DNA from: Gemmatimonadota bacterium
GTDB lineage: Bacteria; Gemmatimonadota; Gemmatimonadetes; Gemmatimonadales; Gemmatimonadaceae
Length of the DNA: 64,000 bases
Direction of reading: 5' to 3'
Assembly: GCA_016712265.1 (NCBI GenBank)
Contig: JADJRJ010000027.1
Location: 248,001 to 312,000, forward strand
The position numbers and the translations under genes were made by a program. This document shows positions 18,032-25,727 of this stretch, one piece after another. Under the pieces are notes generated by a model, which did not search any database, was not told the origin of the DNA, and saw nothing but the letters and a program-made list of their open reading frames with translations. Position 1 is the stretch's first letter. Every line of letters starts with the position of its first letter.

Positions 18032-18331
18032 TCACCGACTTCCTCCGCAGCGCCACCGATTCACTCCAGAAGTGGGCGCCGGACTGGATCGTCCTCGACC
18101 TGCGATGTACGGCGGCGGCGACCTGAACACCACCCGCACCTTCTCGCGCGCGTTGCCGGTTTCTCCCCAGGCAGCGCGTTGCCACCGCGTGTACGCGGCC
18201 TCACGCCTGAGCTGGAACGCAGCGGCGACGACCGTGACCTGATCGTAGACGATGCGGCGGATCAACTCCGCTCGCCCCCAGGCGAGCAACCGGGCCCTCT
18301 TGTCGGCGTTCGCTAGGGTCTCGTGTTGCAT
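18032..18331 (-). pseudogene. Decayed IS481-type transposase N terminus
   Basis: From the ATG at 18331: MQHETLANADKRARLLAWGR then AELIRRIVYDQVTVVAAAFQ. This resembles the start of IS481-family transposases (M..hkNArLT..GR..lvrrv..g.tv..aA...gvs..T..KW..Ry). Similarity fades after residue 60 and no DDE domain follows. No terminal inverted repeats are evident. It is best read as the trace of an old insertion at the edge of the defence-like island. Confidence 0.4.
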
Positions 18332-18398
18332 GTTGGGTAGCTCGCACCTCCGGCTTCCTAAGCTTTGCCTCAATGTATGAGGTCTTTGGATCCCGCAT

Positions 18399-19835
18399 CT
18401 ACCCCTGAATGATCGGTTGCGTGTTCCTAGCTCCGCCTCGGAGAGCAGTCAGCGCATGGTCCTGGCCGAGCCCTGCGTGCGCATAGTCACCCTGTGCAGC
18501 AAACGCAGGCGTCAAGCAAACAGACTCGCACTGAAGCACTCTTTCGAGTCGGACGTTTCCTGGATAGTACGAGTATCGCTGCTGTCCGGGGTCCGTGAGG
18601 CCAAGGAGCCCGCTTACCATCGCGACCAACTGAAGCACCTCAAAGGAAGCGACTGATGCGCTGAAGGCGATGATATTCTCGCGGCGCTTCACCGGGCTGT
18701 CATCTGGAAGGCCTTGGATGTAGGTCTCGCTCTCGAGAAGGCCCGTCTGTTCGAGTGATACCTGGTCGGTGGTGTAGGCGCGCTGACATATCAGACATGG
18801 ACGGCCAATCCCAGCCGCGTGGACCGTCCAATTTGCGCTCTGCATCTCCTTGCCACCGGGTCGAAACAACACGAGGATTCCTCCATCAATGACTGGGATC
18901 AGGTGCGAATAGGCTGCTCGGTTCAAGACGTGGCGCGCCCAAGGTCGATCAACGCAGGAGAACGTCACATCTGCGTCCAACACGCTACTGAACCCATCAC
19001 GTTCTACCACGCTGGCATCGACGACCTGCACTTCAAAGTCCGCCGCCGTCGCTATCGCGCGTAGTCGTACCGCTGCGACTTCGACCTTTGGACGACCGAC
19101 ATCAGCTGGTGCAGCCGAGATCGTACGATCAAGGTTGTGGACCTTTACGATGTCGTAGTCGATGAGAATGAGGCGCCTCACTCCTGTTCGTGCGAGTAGC
19201 TCCGCGACCATAGCTCCGACGCTCCCCAGCCCGATGATGGCGACGGTCAAACTTGCGATCGTGCGCTGATTTGCATCACCCCAGAAGCTGACGGTGCGTA
19301 CCTGGCTTTCTTGGCTCTGCGCAACGAGCGCCGGATTTAGCGAGACGGCGAGGCGCTTGCCGACGACACGCACGAGCCTAGCTGACTGTACCTGAATGCT
19401 CGCACCAGCGACCCATCGACGGGCGCTCCAAGCGCCATCTCCAGGTGCCAACGTTATCCCGACCAGGGGAAACTTGAGCGCCGCGTAAACGACTCTTGCA
19501 TGACGCTCCTCCCCGCAGAAGTCGTCTCGGCTCAGTTCCTGCCAACCCGTCGCGTGGCGGAGGTGGCTGTGTAGGATGGCAATTCCTGCGCGCTCTTGGG
19601 CCGCCCGTGCGAGGACGCGTCGAAGATAGTCAGTGGTAAACGACACGTTCCCGGCAACCTGCCGCTCCCCGTCTCGGGGAGGCTCCCAGTCGTAGATGAC
19701 TGCGGTGTCGCGCGTACGACCCGTACTGGGTCGATATAGCGCAAGGCATACTTCCTCTTGCCCATCTGATCGAGCGAGGTGCCCGCGCAGTACGGAAGCA
19801 AGGTCTTCCGGCATGGCCACAGAGAACTCACGCAT
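18399..19835 (-). CDS. JAB deubiquitinase-E1 activating enzyme fusion
   Basis: 478 residues. Residues 1-150 form a JAB/JAMM isopeptidase domain: H89-S-H91 in AILHSHLRHATG, then S102-R-D-D105, with a candidate upstream glutamate at E27/E28, so the metal site looks intact. Residues 190-440 are an E1/ThiF adenylation domain: IIGLGSVGAMVAELLARTG (glycines 202-207), LILIDYDIVKVHNLDRTIS (D226, D228, N234, R237) and K250. CxxC (347-350) and CxxxC (436-440) may bind zinc, leaving no obvious separate catalytic Cys. It would adenylate the Ubl encoded two genes upstream, and the JAB half would process or remove it. It overlaps the E2-like gene by 8 bases. The role in phage defence is inferred from related operons. 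Confidence 0.85.
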   Translation of the reverse strand: MREFSVAMPEDLASVLRGHLARSDGQEEVCLALYRPSTGRTRDTAVIYDWEPPRDGERQVAGNVSFTTDYLRRVLARAAQERAGIAILHSHLRHATGWQELSRDDFCGEERHARVVYAALKFPLVGITLAPGDGAWSARRWVAGASIQVQSARLVRVVGKRLAVSLNPALVAQSQESQVRTVSFWGDANQRTIASLTVAIIGLGSVGAMVAELLARTGVRRLILIDYDIVKVHNLDRTISAAPADVGRPKVEVAAVRLRAIATAADFEVQVVDASVVERDGFSSVLDADVTFSCVDRPWARHVLNRAAYSHLIPVIDGGILVLFRPGGKEMQSANWTVHAAGIGRPCLICQRAYTTDQVSLEQTGLLESETYIQGLPDDSPVKRRENIIAFSASVASFEVLQLVAMVSGLLGLTDPGQQRYSYYPGNVRLERVLQCESVCLTPAFAAQGDYAHAGLGQDHALTALRGGARNTQPIIQG

Positions 19836-20205
19836 CGCGAAGCGCAGAGTTCAGGTGAGAAATGATGCGGGCGGCATCTGGTTGACTCGCCCAGTTCCCG
19901 AGCGGCCGACTCCAGTATACCCAAGGCTCGTCTGGCAGGGAGAGCGGGCTTTCACTTGTGTTCGCAACGACCCCAAGCCCGAGCCGCGGATGCATGTGAA
20001 AGCCAGGAGGAGGGTTCTGCGGATCATCGGGAAGCGGGAGCGCCATCTTTGGGATGACCTTGTCTGGGAAGCTGGTCCCGAACGCCGAAATGCCCGAGAA
20101 CACCGCGAAGGTGAAAGGGTGACCCTCGACGCGGCGCGTGGTCTCAAGACGCCAACCCCGCGCCTTGAGGCCATCGACAATCGACTGCCAATGCGCCGGA
20201 ATCAT
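19828..20205 (-). CDS. E2-like protein (Prok-E2_E type), lacking cysteine
   Basis: 125 residues. The C-terminal block WVYWSRPLGNWASQPDAARI with ISHLNSALRD matches the signature of prokaryotic E2 family E (W..WSR...W.....D.l...l..v...L). The middle has the strand/loop order of a UBC fold (VIPKMALPLPDDPQNPPPGF, then MHPRLGLGVV). There is no cysteine anywhere in the translated protein, so a thioester intermediate like that of ordinary E2 enzymes is impossible. It sits between Ubl and JAB-E1 genes with overlapping starts and stops (4 and 8 bases), so it is a component of the same pathway. It may act as an adaptor or use another nucleophile. Confidence 0.7.
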   Translation of the reverse strand: MIPAHWQSIVDGLKARGWRLETTRRVEGHPFTFAVFSGISAFGTSFPDKVIPKMALPLPDDPQNPPPGFHMHPRLGLGVVANTSESPLSLPDEPWVYWSRPLGNWASQPDAARIISHLNSALRDA

Positions 20206-20474
20206 GACAGCGGCGTGGCGTCGTTGTAGTACGCGCGAAACTCCTCACCCTCATGAAGCGTGAGCTTCTCCGTGACGTCCCGGAACTCCTTCACTTCCTT
20301 CTCGTGCTCGACACGGACGAGGTAGTGGCTGCCTGCCGCGTATCCGGCCTCGTGCAGTAGCGCACCAACCGTGGTCTTCTTGTCGATCGTCACCGGTACG
20401 CCGTTCACAACAACTGTTACCGTCTTCCCATCCCCATCGATCCCTGCTTTCCTGCCTACGGCCTCGCCATCCAT
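20202..20474 (-). CDS. Ubiquitin-like protein (multiubiquitin-type beta-grasp)
   Basis: 90 residues. After a 15-residue Gly/Asp-rich leader the beta-grasp pattern is clear: KTVTVVVNGVPVTIDKKTTV, ALLHEAGYAAGSHYLVRV, then KEFRDVTEKLTLHEGEEFRA. This is one copy of the domain called multiubiquitin in bacteria. It ends NDATPLS rather than the Gly-Gly of classical ubiquitin, so maturation or linkage would have to differ. It is the first gene of the operon and would be translated most. Its stop overlaps the start of the E2-like gene (ATGA). Confidence 0.75.
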   Translation of the reverse strand: MDGEAVGRKAGIDGDGKTVTVVVNGVPVTIDKKTTVGALLHEAGYAAGSHYLVRVEHEKEVKEFRDVTEKLTLHEGEEFRAYYNDATPLS

Positions 20475-20646
20475 GGGTCACATCCTCTCTTTGGTCGTTG
20501 AACCTGCTCCACTCGCGCCAACAAGCTCAGCGGTTCAGCATTTACTGTCAAGTGGGAGCATACTTCGATGTGTATGATGCGCCTGAGCGCTCAGCGTGAT
20601 TGCACAAATGGGCATGGGCGCTACATTACCGCTCGTGAGAAAGCCG
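20475..20646. promoter_or_regulatory. Divergent control region of Ubl operon and XRE/ImmA pair
   Basis: 172 bases separate the divergent starts of the Ubl operon and the XRE gene. The stretch is less GC-rich than the surroundings (for example a TTTACTG and a CATACTTCGATGTGTATGATG segment near 20530-20580). Both promoters, and probably the XRE operator, must lie here. The near-palindrome CATACTTCGATGTGTATG is a candidate operator half-site arrangement, but I cannot prove it. Confidence 0.45.
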
Positions 20647-21030
20647 ATGCATAACCCCGCCCTCTACAAGACCTTAGGTCGAAACATCGCCGCCGCTCGC
20701 GCCCGCGTTCGGCCGGAAGGAATCAGCCAGTCGGGACTCGCCAAACGGATAGGCCTCACTAGAGGCTCTGTTGCGAATATCGAACTTGGTACGCAGCGCC
20801 CACCCGTTCATGTGATATGGGCGATAGGACTGGCGTTGGGTATCGAGCCATCGTCGCTGCTCCCTAGTTCGACCGAATTGGAGGCCGCATCAGGGTCGGT
20901 TGAGATAACCCTAGAGCCTGCTGTCGAGCGAACGGTCTTGGAATCTCCTCGAGCCCGAGCTTGGCTTTCTATGACGCGCGCGAAGTTGGAAAGCGCGACG
21001 ACTGAATCGAGTACAAAACGGAGCCGTTGA
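20647..21030 (+). CDS. XRE-family repressor
   Basis: 127 residues from the ATG at 20647; a longer frame from a GTG at 20596 adds 17 residues with no structure. The helix-turn-helix is textbook: LGRNIAAARARVRPEGISQSGLAKRIGLTRGSVANIELGTQRPPVHVIWAIGLALGI. The C-terminal 45 residues are a linker likely contacted or cut by the peptidase encoded next. It is divergent from the Ubl operon. The arrangement suggests it represses that operon and itself. Confidence 0.85.
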   Translation: MHNPALYKTLGRNIAAARARVRPEGISQSGLAKRIGLTRGSVANIELGTQRPPVHVIWAIGLALGIEPSSLLPSSTELEAASGSVEITLEPAVERTVLESPRARAWLSMTRAKLESATTESSTKRSR

Positions 21031-21554
21031 TGAGTGAGCCTGAGCGCGCAGCGTCTGCCCTCTTAAAGAAGCATGGCATCGTTGGGCCACCGGTCGACGT
21101 GGCAAACGTCACGAAGCTTCTGGGCATTTCGTTGCAGCTGGCAGATTTGGGCGAAGATTGCTCTGGCATGTTGGTGCGCGCTGAAGGGGGCGCGGTTATC
21201 GGAGTGCACTTCGCACATCCGCCGAATCGACAGCGGTTTACCATTGCCCATGAGCTTGGGCACTTTGTGCTACACGAAGGCGGGACGTACGTCGATCGTG
21301 GGACGACGCTCCGCCTTCGAAGTGTGGCGAGCAACTCTGGATCAATTGTCGAGGAACGCGAGGCAAACCAATTCGCGGCAGCCTTGCTCATGCCAGCAGC
21401 CTGGTTGCGACGCGAGGTAAAAATGCATGCCATAGACTTAGGAGACGACGAGTCTCTGCGCTTGCTATGCGAACGATTCGGTGTAAGCAACCAGGCGATG
21501 ATGTACCGCCTCATGAACCTGCGTCTACTGGACGACGCGTCGTCACCGTCGTGA
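21030..21554 (+). CDS. ImmA/IrrE-family metallopeptidase
   Basis: 174 residues from the ATG at 21030, which overlaps the repressor stop (TGATG). The zinc-peptidase motif HELGH lies in FTIAHELGHFVLHEG, with the third ligand in EEREANQFAAALLMPAAWL. This is the ImmA/IrrE family, best known for cleaving a partner XRE repressor and so turning on mobile-element or stress genes. Coupled to the XRE gene and facing the Ubl operon, it is a plausible switch for that system. A following helical tail (CERFGVSNQAMMYRLMNLRL) is the usual second HTH-like segment. Confidence 0.9.
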   Translation: MSEPERAASALLKKHGIVGPPVDVANVTKLLGISLQLADLGEDCSGMLVRAEGGAVIGVHFAHPPNRQRFTIAHELGHFVLHEGGTYVDRGTTLRLRSVASNSGSIVEEREANQFAAALLMPAAWLRREVKMHAIDLGDDESLRLLCERFGVSNQAMMYRLMNLRLLDDASSPS

Positions 21555-21742
21555 GTTTGCGGGTCCCCCTGTGGTTCCCTCCACCTGATGCGTGACGGTC
21601 GGGCCTTTGCTCCGCCCGCCTCGGAGGTCCAATGCGGAATCCCCATTCAAGACCGAGCGGATCAAACGCATCCTCGGAGCAAGCCGTAGGCGCCGGCGAT
21701 CCGCTCCTTCCGCGCTATTCCCTGGTCGCCGCAAGTCGTCCC

Positions 21743-22444
21743 CTACCCCATGTACACTCGAATGCGGTCGCCCCACTTCTCGTGGACCCGCCGAGCTCCA
21801 TCTTCGAGTCCAGAACGGTGCCGCTGCTGACAGATGAGGAAGAACCCGACATGGGCCGTCACGAACACCGTGATCCCAGCGGCACCAAGGCGCTCGGCAA
21901 TGCGACCACTCTGAGCGGCGACGAACGCGTCGCGCGGCACTCGCGGAAAATGCTGGTACACAAGCAACGAGGACCCCACGGAGTAGAACGCCCGCAGTTC
22001 ATCCCACAGCGCGTACTTGGCGGTTTGCGCCGACGAGGGCCCGAGGCTGCTTGGCTCGATACCGTTGTCCGGATCAAGGAAAACAAGGTCCGTGCTGTCC
22101 AGTGCCGTGAGCGCGTTCTGAAGAAACTCCGAGCGATCCCGACGCCCCGGCACGAGCTGCCCGAAATACCGGGCTCCTGGCAAGAGGTTCAAGGTCGACG
22201 CTGACTCAACTGACTGCGCGACGCTGTCAGAACCGATTCGACGTAGACCATCATACAAGTCAGGATCGAAAGCGCGCCATGTCCCTGGATCGGTCAGGTA
22301 TCGTCGCCGCGCTCCGTCCGGCCCCCCATCACTCGGCGTCAGGTACCAGGCGACGCCGAGACGCAGCCCGGTGTGTGCTTGAAGCTGACGCAGAAGGCCG
22401 TACTTCACGAAGTCATTGACGTCACCGAAGTACTGGTCCTTCAT
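21743..22444 (-). CDS. Conserved protein of unknown function (QYFGD..D..KYGLLR family)
   Basis: 233 residues from the ATG at 22444. The opening MKDQYFGDVNDFVKYGLLRQ is a strong signature shared by a widespread, to my knowledge uncharacterised family. The core has LGVAWYLTPSDGGPDGARRR, TDLVFLDPDNGIEPSS and LLVYQHFPRVPRDAF. The DPDNGI segment after a hydrophobic strand resembles the end of a Rossmann strand in nucleotide- or SAM-binding proteins, but no full motif set is visible. Its start overlaps the stop of the gene before it (ATGA), so the two are one operon. It is convergent with the ImmA/IrrE gene. Confidence 0.7.
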   Translation of the reverse strand: MKDQYFGDVNDFVKYGLLRQLQAHTGLRLGVAWYLTPSDGGPDGARRRYLTDPGTWRAFDPDLYDGLRRIGSDSVAQSVESASTLNLLPGARYFGQLVPGRRDRSEFLQNALTALDSTDLVFLDPDNGIEPSSLGPSSAQTAKYALWDELRAFYSVGSSLLVYQHFPRVPRDAFVAAQSGRIAERLGAAGITVFVTAHVGFFLICQQRHRSGLEDGARRVHEKWGDRIRVYMG

Positions 22445-23058
22445 CGACGGACGATTGCTATCGCCGTCTCCGCCCACTTCGACACAGCTCGCCACGCCGC
22501 GGCCGCTGCTTCTGCCTCGGCTGGGGAAAGCGTCTTGGCTTGATACTCCGTCGCGTTCCGCATCTCGCTGATCACGCGCATAAGGGCGGCAATCTCTCGT
22601 GGAACGCGGCCACTGTCACTCAATCGCGCAATCCGCGCCGCCACCCCGAGCATGGAATCCGGGCTCCCCACGCCTTCGAGGCGCGCCAGAAGCTGCACCA
22701 GGCTGCGACGCCACCCCGCCAGCGTTGTGGCCGTGACCTCACTGGACAAGGCCGGCTTGGACTCCGCGCTCATGGCTCCGCGCTTGGTGTTCCCCTTCAC
22801 CTCCATCACCTCTATCAGAACCATCACCCCCGGCTGGATCCACTGGGGTGGGAGCGGATCGCGACAAACCAGGGTCGCGTGTTCATCGTTCGCGACAACG
22901 AACTCCCACGGGTGGTGCCCGGGTGTCCGCTTGGGATCTCGCACGCTCACCCTGGCGCCCCGTCTGTACCCCATGAGGGCGAGCTTCAGCCCGGCCACCA
23001 TGATCTGGGAGCCATTGCGGTACGAGACTCGATGTTCAACGCTCGCCATGTTGTTCAC
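22441..23058 (-). CDS. Unknown protein with a helical C-terminal domain
   Basis: 205 residues starting at a GTG (an ATG three codons on is possible). The N-terminal 80 residues form a beta-rich part (HRVSYRNGSQIMVAGLKLAL, WEFVVANDEHATLVCRDPLP). The C-terminal part is helical: REIAALMRVISEMRNATEYQ and EAAAAAWRAVSKWAETAIA, with an R..T/N helix reminiscent of HEPN or DUF4145 domains, which is only a resemblance. It is coupled to the downstream KYGLLR-family gene by a 4-base overlap. Confidence 0.55.
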   Translation of the reverse strand: MNNMASVEHRVSYRNGSQIMVAGLKLALMGYRRGARVSVRDPKRTPGHHPWEFVVANDEHATLVCRDPLPPQWIQPGVMVLIEVMEVKGNTKRGAMSAESKPALSSEVTATTLAGWRRSLVQLLARLEGVGSPDSMLGVAARIARLSDSGRVPREIAALMRVISEMRNATEYQAKTLSPAEAEAAAAAWRAVSKWAETAIAIVRR

Positions 23059-23203
23059 GGATGAGATGTGATCACTCGGCCCAGCTCGTCACCCTCGCTG
23101 CGGCCACTTCGATAGGCCCGTCGTCCATCATTGCGCGCAACCAACGAACGTGTTGTGCGGAAAGGTGACGCACAAGGCACGATCGGCAGGCCGCTGCGGC
23201 ATA

Positions 23204-24475
23204 TTAGGCGCTGAAGCCGTAACAGCGCCGATGGAACGCGAGGTAGCGCGCGCTCTTTAGCGGTGGCCACCTCAGGCGCATGCTGGCTGTGAGCCCGAGG
23301 AGCGCGCAGTCGCCGGGATGGAGGCGGTCAGCGATCAACATCTCTCCGTTGTCTTGAAAGGAGACCAGTCCCCGATCGAACAGCGCATCGATGTTGGCGA
23401 CGAGGAGTAGCCCATTCGCTGGATCCAAGCGCTCCTCATTGGTACTCGCGTGCCACGGCTTTATGTGGGAGGCCACGAGCGCCGCTTCTTCTGCAACTCC
23501 GGTCACGGCACACGTTTTCCAGAGGTCGAGCAGAGCGCGCCGGAAGGCACCCTGTCCGAGGCGACACTGCAAGAGCGCTTCCCGCTGCGTCGCGCCAATC
23601 CTTGGAGTGGCAGAGATCGCGAGCACATCGCCAACGAGGTTCGGCGGGGCGGCAGCCGACCTTGACCATCCCAGAGTGACCAAGGCTCGCGCGAGCGCTG
23701 GCTCCATCACCCAGGTGACCTCTCCGCCAGCAGACCTGAAGTCGTCCCCAATCATGCGGGTCGCTACCGTCTCGGCGCCGTGCCCGAGCTCTCGCGACAG
23801 AAGGCTTCCGAGTCGACCGTATTGCGAATAGGTAGCTTCAGGTCGAGCATACCCTGCGGCAGCGGCGAGCTGAGTTACCGTGAGCACTCGCCCCGGTGCT
23901 TCGCAGTGCGCTCTCAACATCGCCCGCTGCTTCGCCGTTACAGCTGGGCCGAGCCTTCCCAAAGCTTCCACATAGTCCTCCGCCGAATACCAGTCCGCGC
24001 GATCGGGCGGCAATGGGACGCCAAGCTTGGCCGAAGGGCTGCCTCCACCCATGCGATCGTGCCAGAGCGCAGCAAGTGCCTTAGCTTGCAGTTCCGGAAT
24101 CTCGATACCGGATGCTTGAGGCGTCCAGTTCATGCCTGTGAATGGTCGCTGGCTCAGCTCTGCCAAGCCGATCACTGGCTCGCCTCGGAGATCGCCGAAT
24201 TCAGCGTCGACAAACAGTGCGGTGTCCCCGGCGGCGGCCCGATCGGCGTCCCAGTGGTCGTCCTCGTATGGAGCGCTCACAGCGCGCGCCGAGCCTATCA
24301 CCCCTCGCTCTTCCACGCCTAGTTGCATGAGGAAGAGGCGGTCACCGACGGTAATGCGCTTCGTTCGCCCGCAGCTCCACGGAACGATCAGCCCTCCCGA
24401 TGAAGTAAACTCCGCGATGTCATCGGCAAAGCCTGGAGCGCGCCCGGGGTTCCAGGTCAGCAAGTACGTTCTCAT
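23204..24475 (-). CDS. EVE-like / HNH restriction endonuclease
   Basis: 423 residues. The N terminus MRTYLLTWNPGRAPGFADDI with RITVGDRLFLMQLG and RGVIGSARAV is a PUA/EVE-like base-reading fold. A middle helical domain (AVTAKQRAMLRAHCEAPGRV) carries a winged-helix-like repeat. The C-terminal nuclease is an HNH of the McrA-like group: CAVTGV, ALVASHIKPW, RLDPANGLLLVANIDALFDRGLVSF. Such enzymes cut DNA with modified bases. It is monocistronic, and the HNH histidine, Asn and His positions are all present, so it looks active. Confidence 0.8.
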   Translation of the reverse strand: MRTYLLTWNPGRAPGFADDIAEFTSSGGLIVPWSCGRTKRITVGDRLFLMQLGVEERGVIGSARAVSAPYEDDHWDADRAAAGDTALFVDAEFGDLRGEPVIGLAELSQRPFTGMNWTPQASGIEIPELQAKALAALWHDRMGGGSPSAKLGVPLPPDRADWYSAEDYVEALGRLGPAVTAKQRAMLRAHCEAPGRVLTVTQLAAAAGYARPEATYSQYGRLGSLLSRELGHGAETVATRMIGDDFRSAGGEVTWVMEPALARALVTLGWSRSAAAPPNLVGDVLAISATPRIGATQREALLQCRLGQGAFRRALLDLWKTCAVTGVAEEAALVASHIKPWHASTNEERLDPANGLLLVANIDALFDRGLVSFQDNGEMLIADRLHPGDCALLGLTASMRLRWPPLKSARYLAFHRRCYGFSA

Positions 24476-24941
24476 GTGCGCCTAATGCCCCCACCTGTCA
24501 ATAGGGTAGGTAGAACGCCACCACACCTCGGCAGCGCTTCCTCCCCCCCACACTACCGGCCGTCAAGCGTGGTGGCCAGACCTGATGGCTGCGAGTTGCG
24601 CGCTGACGATCTGGGATCCAGGCGGTCGAATACTGTCACAGTCCTCCTTGGCAACATGTGGGACGGGACTCCTGTCTGCACCGTCGATCCGTGGCCTACC
24701 GATTCTGATCAGCGCCGATCGACGGCTCCCACGCATACGCGCGCAGCAACTCGACCCCGATGAGATCGGCGATGGCGTCACCGCCCTTCAAGCCTTGATA
24801 GTTCCGGTCCACCCGTGCACGTTCCGCTGTGAGGTTGTATGCAGGGGCGCGCCGCACCGCACCAGTGCGGCAGACCAAGACGCGCCGTCAGGATGACTAC
24901 TCTCTCCCAGCCGGGCAGCACTCCGCACAATTCTTGAGTCC
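24476..24941. other. Intergenic region, no gene seen
   Basis: 466 bases between divergent genes. Short open frames on both strands have no recognisable domain or ribosome-binding site. It must hold promoters for the EVE-HNH gene and for the ScoMcrA-like gene. Confidence 0.4.
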
Positions 24942-25574
24942 ATGACCCTGAGCGATCTCACGTCCGCGCGAGCGGTACAGGACGCTATCGACGAATGCGA
25001 CCGCCTGGGTCGCGACGCGTTCCTCGGTAAGTACGGTTTCGGGCGCGCACGGGAGTACTTTCTCGAGGCCAACGGGAACTTCTACGACTCCAAGGCGATC
25101 GCCGGCGCTGCATACGGCTTCCAGTTTCCAGGACGCGGTCCGCTTCAGGCGAAGGACTTCAGCGGTGGTGACCTTACCGTGCGTAGCAAGCTCGAGGCAC
25201 TTGGGTTCACGGTCGTCGTGCTTGACGCTTCAAGTAGCGATCCGGGACCAGACATTGCGGCGCTAGAACGCACCTTCCACCTGCGCATGATCGCCATCTA
25301 CAAGACAGCGAAGTCCGAGGCGGGCTACAACGCGAGCCGCTTTCTCTCGATGGTGACCGAGCACGGAGGTGTACAAACAGCGCGAGTCCTTCTCCGTGCG
25401 TCGGCGGTGTCGGAAGGGTATACGGCGCTATGGGAGCGGCAGCGCCTCGATCTCACGGTGGAGGCGGTCATTCTCGAGGATCAGTGGCACCCACTGTTCA
25501 CCCAGACAGAGCGCGACACTGCGATCAGACGACTAACGGAGTACGAATTCGACGGCATTCTACCTCGGTCTTGA
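24942..25574 (+). CDS. ScoMcrA-like head-domain protein
   Basis: 210 residues. Residues 1-90 (AVQDAIDECDRLGRDAFLGKYGFGR, YDSKAIAGAAYGFQF, FSGGDLTVRSKLEALGF) match the N-terminal head domain of ScoMcrA-type modification-dependent endonucleases. The C-terminal 110 residues (GYNASRFLSMVTEHGGVQTA, then GYTALWERQRLDLTVEAVIL) form a conserved helical domain seen in small proteins of defence islands. The SRA and HNH parts of ScoMcrA are absent, so this is a stand-alone reader or partner. It might work with the HNH enzyme encoded 470 bases away on the other strand. Confidence 0.65.
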   Translation: MTLSDLTSARAVQDAIDECDRLGRDAFLGKYGFGRAREYFLEANGNFYDSKAIAGAAYGFQFPGRGPLQAKDFSGGDLTVRSKLEALGFTVVVLDASSSDPGPDIAALERTFHLRMIAIYKTAKSEAGYNASRFLSMVTEHGGVQTARVLLRASAVSEGYTALWERQRLDLTVEAVILEDQWHPLFTQTERDTAIRRLTEYEFDGILPRS

Positions 25575-25727
25575 GAATTCCCTCTGACAAGCGTTGGGTC
25601 GGCAGTGCCCACCGGCTGCGCTTATAGGTGACCGTCCAGTGAGATCGCCCAGCTGCATGACCGACGGCATTGACGGCATGGCCGCCAGTGTCACGACCCA
25701 TCACCTTCGCTCGAGAGGAGAACGGAC

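Noticed and set aside
17986..18126. 46-codon plus-strand frame (MAALTRHNMTTG...)
   Set aside because: No recognisable family and it overlaps the minus-strand remnants; may be chance.
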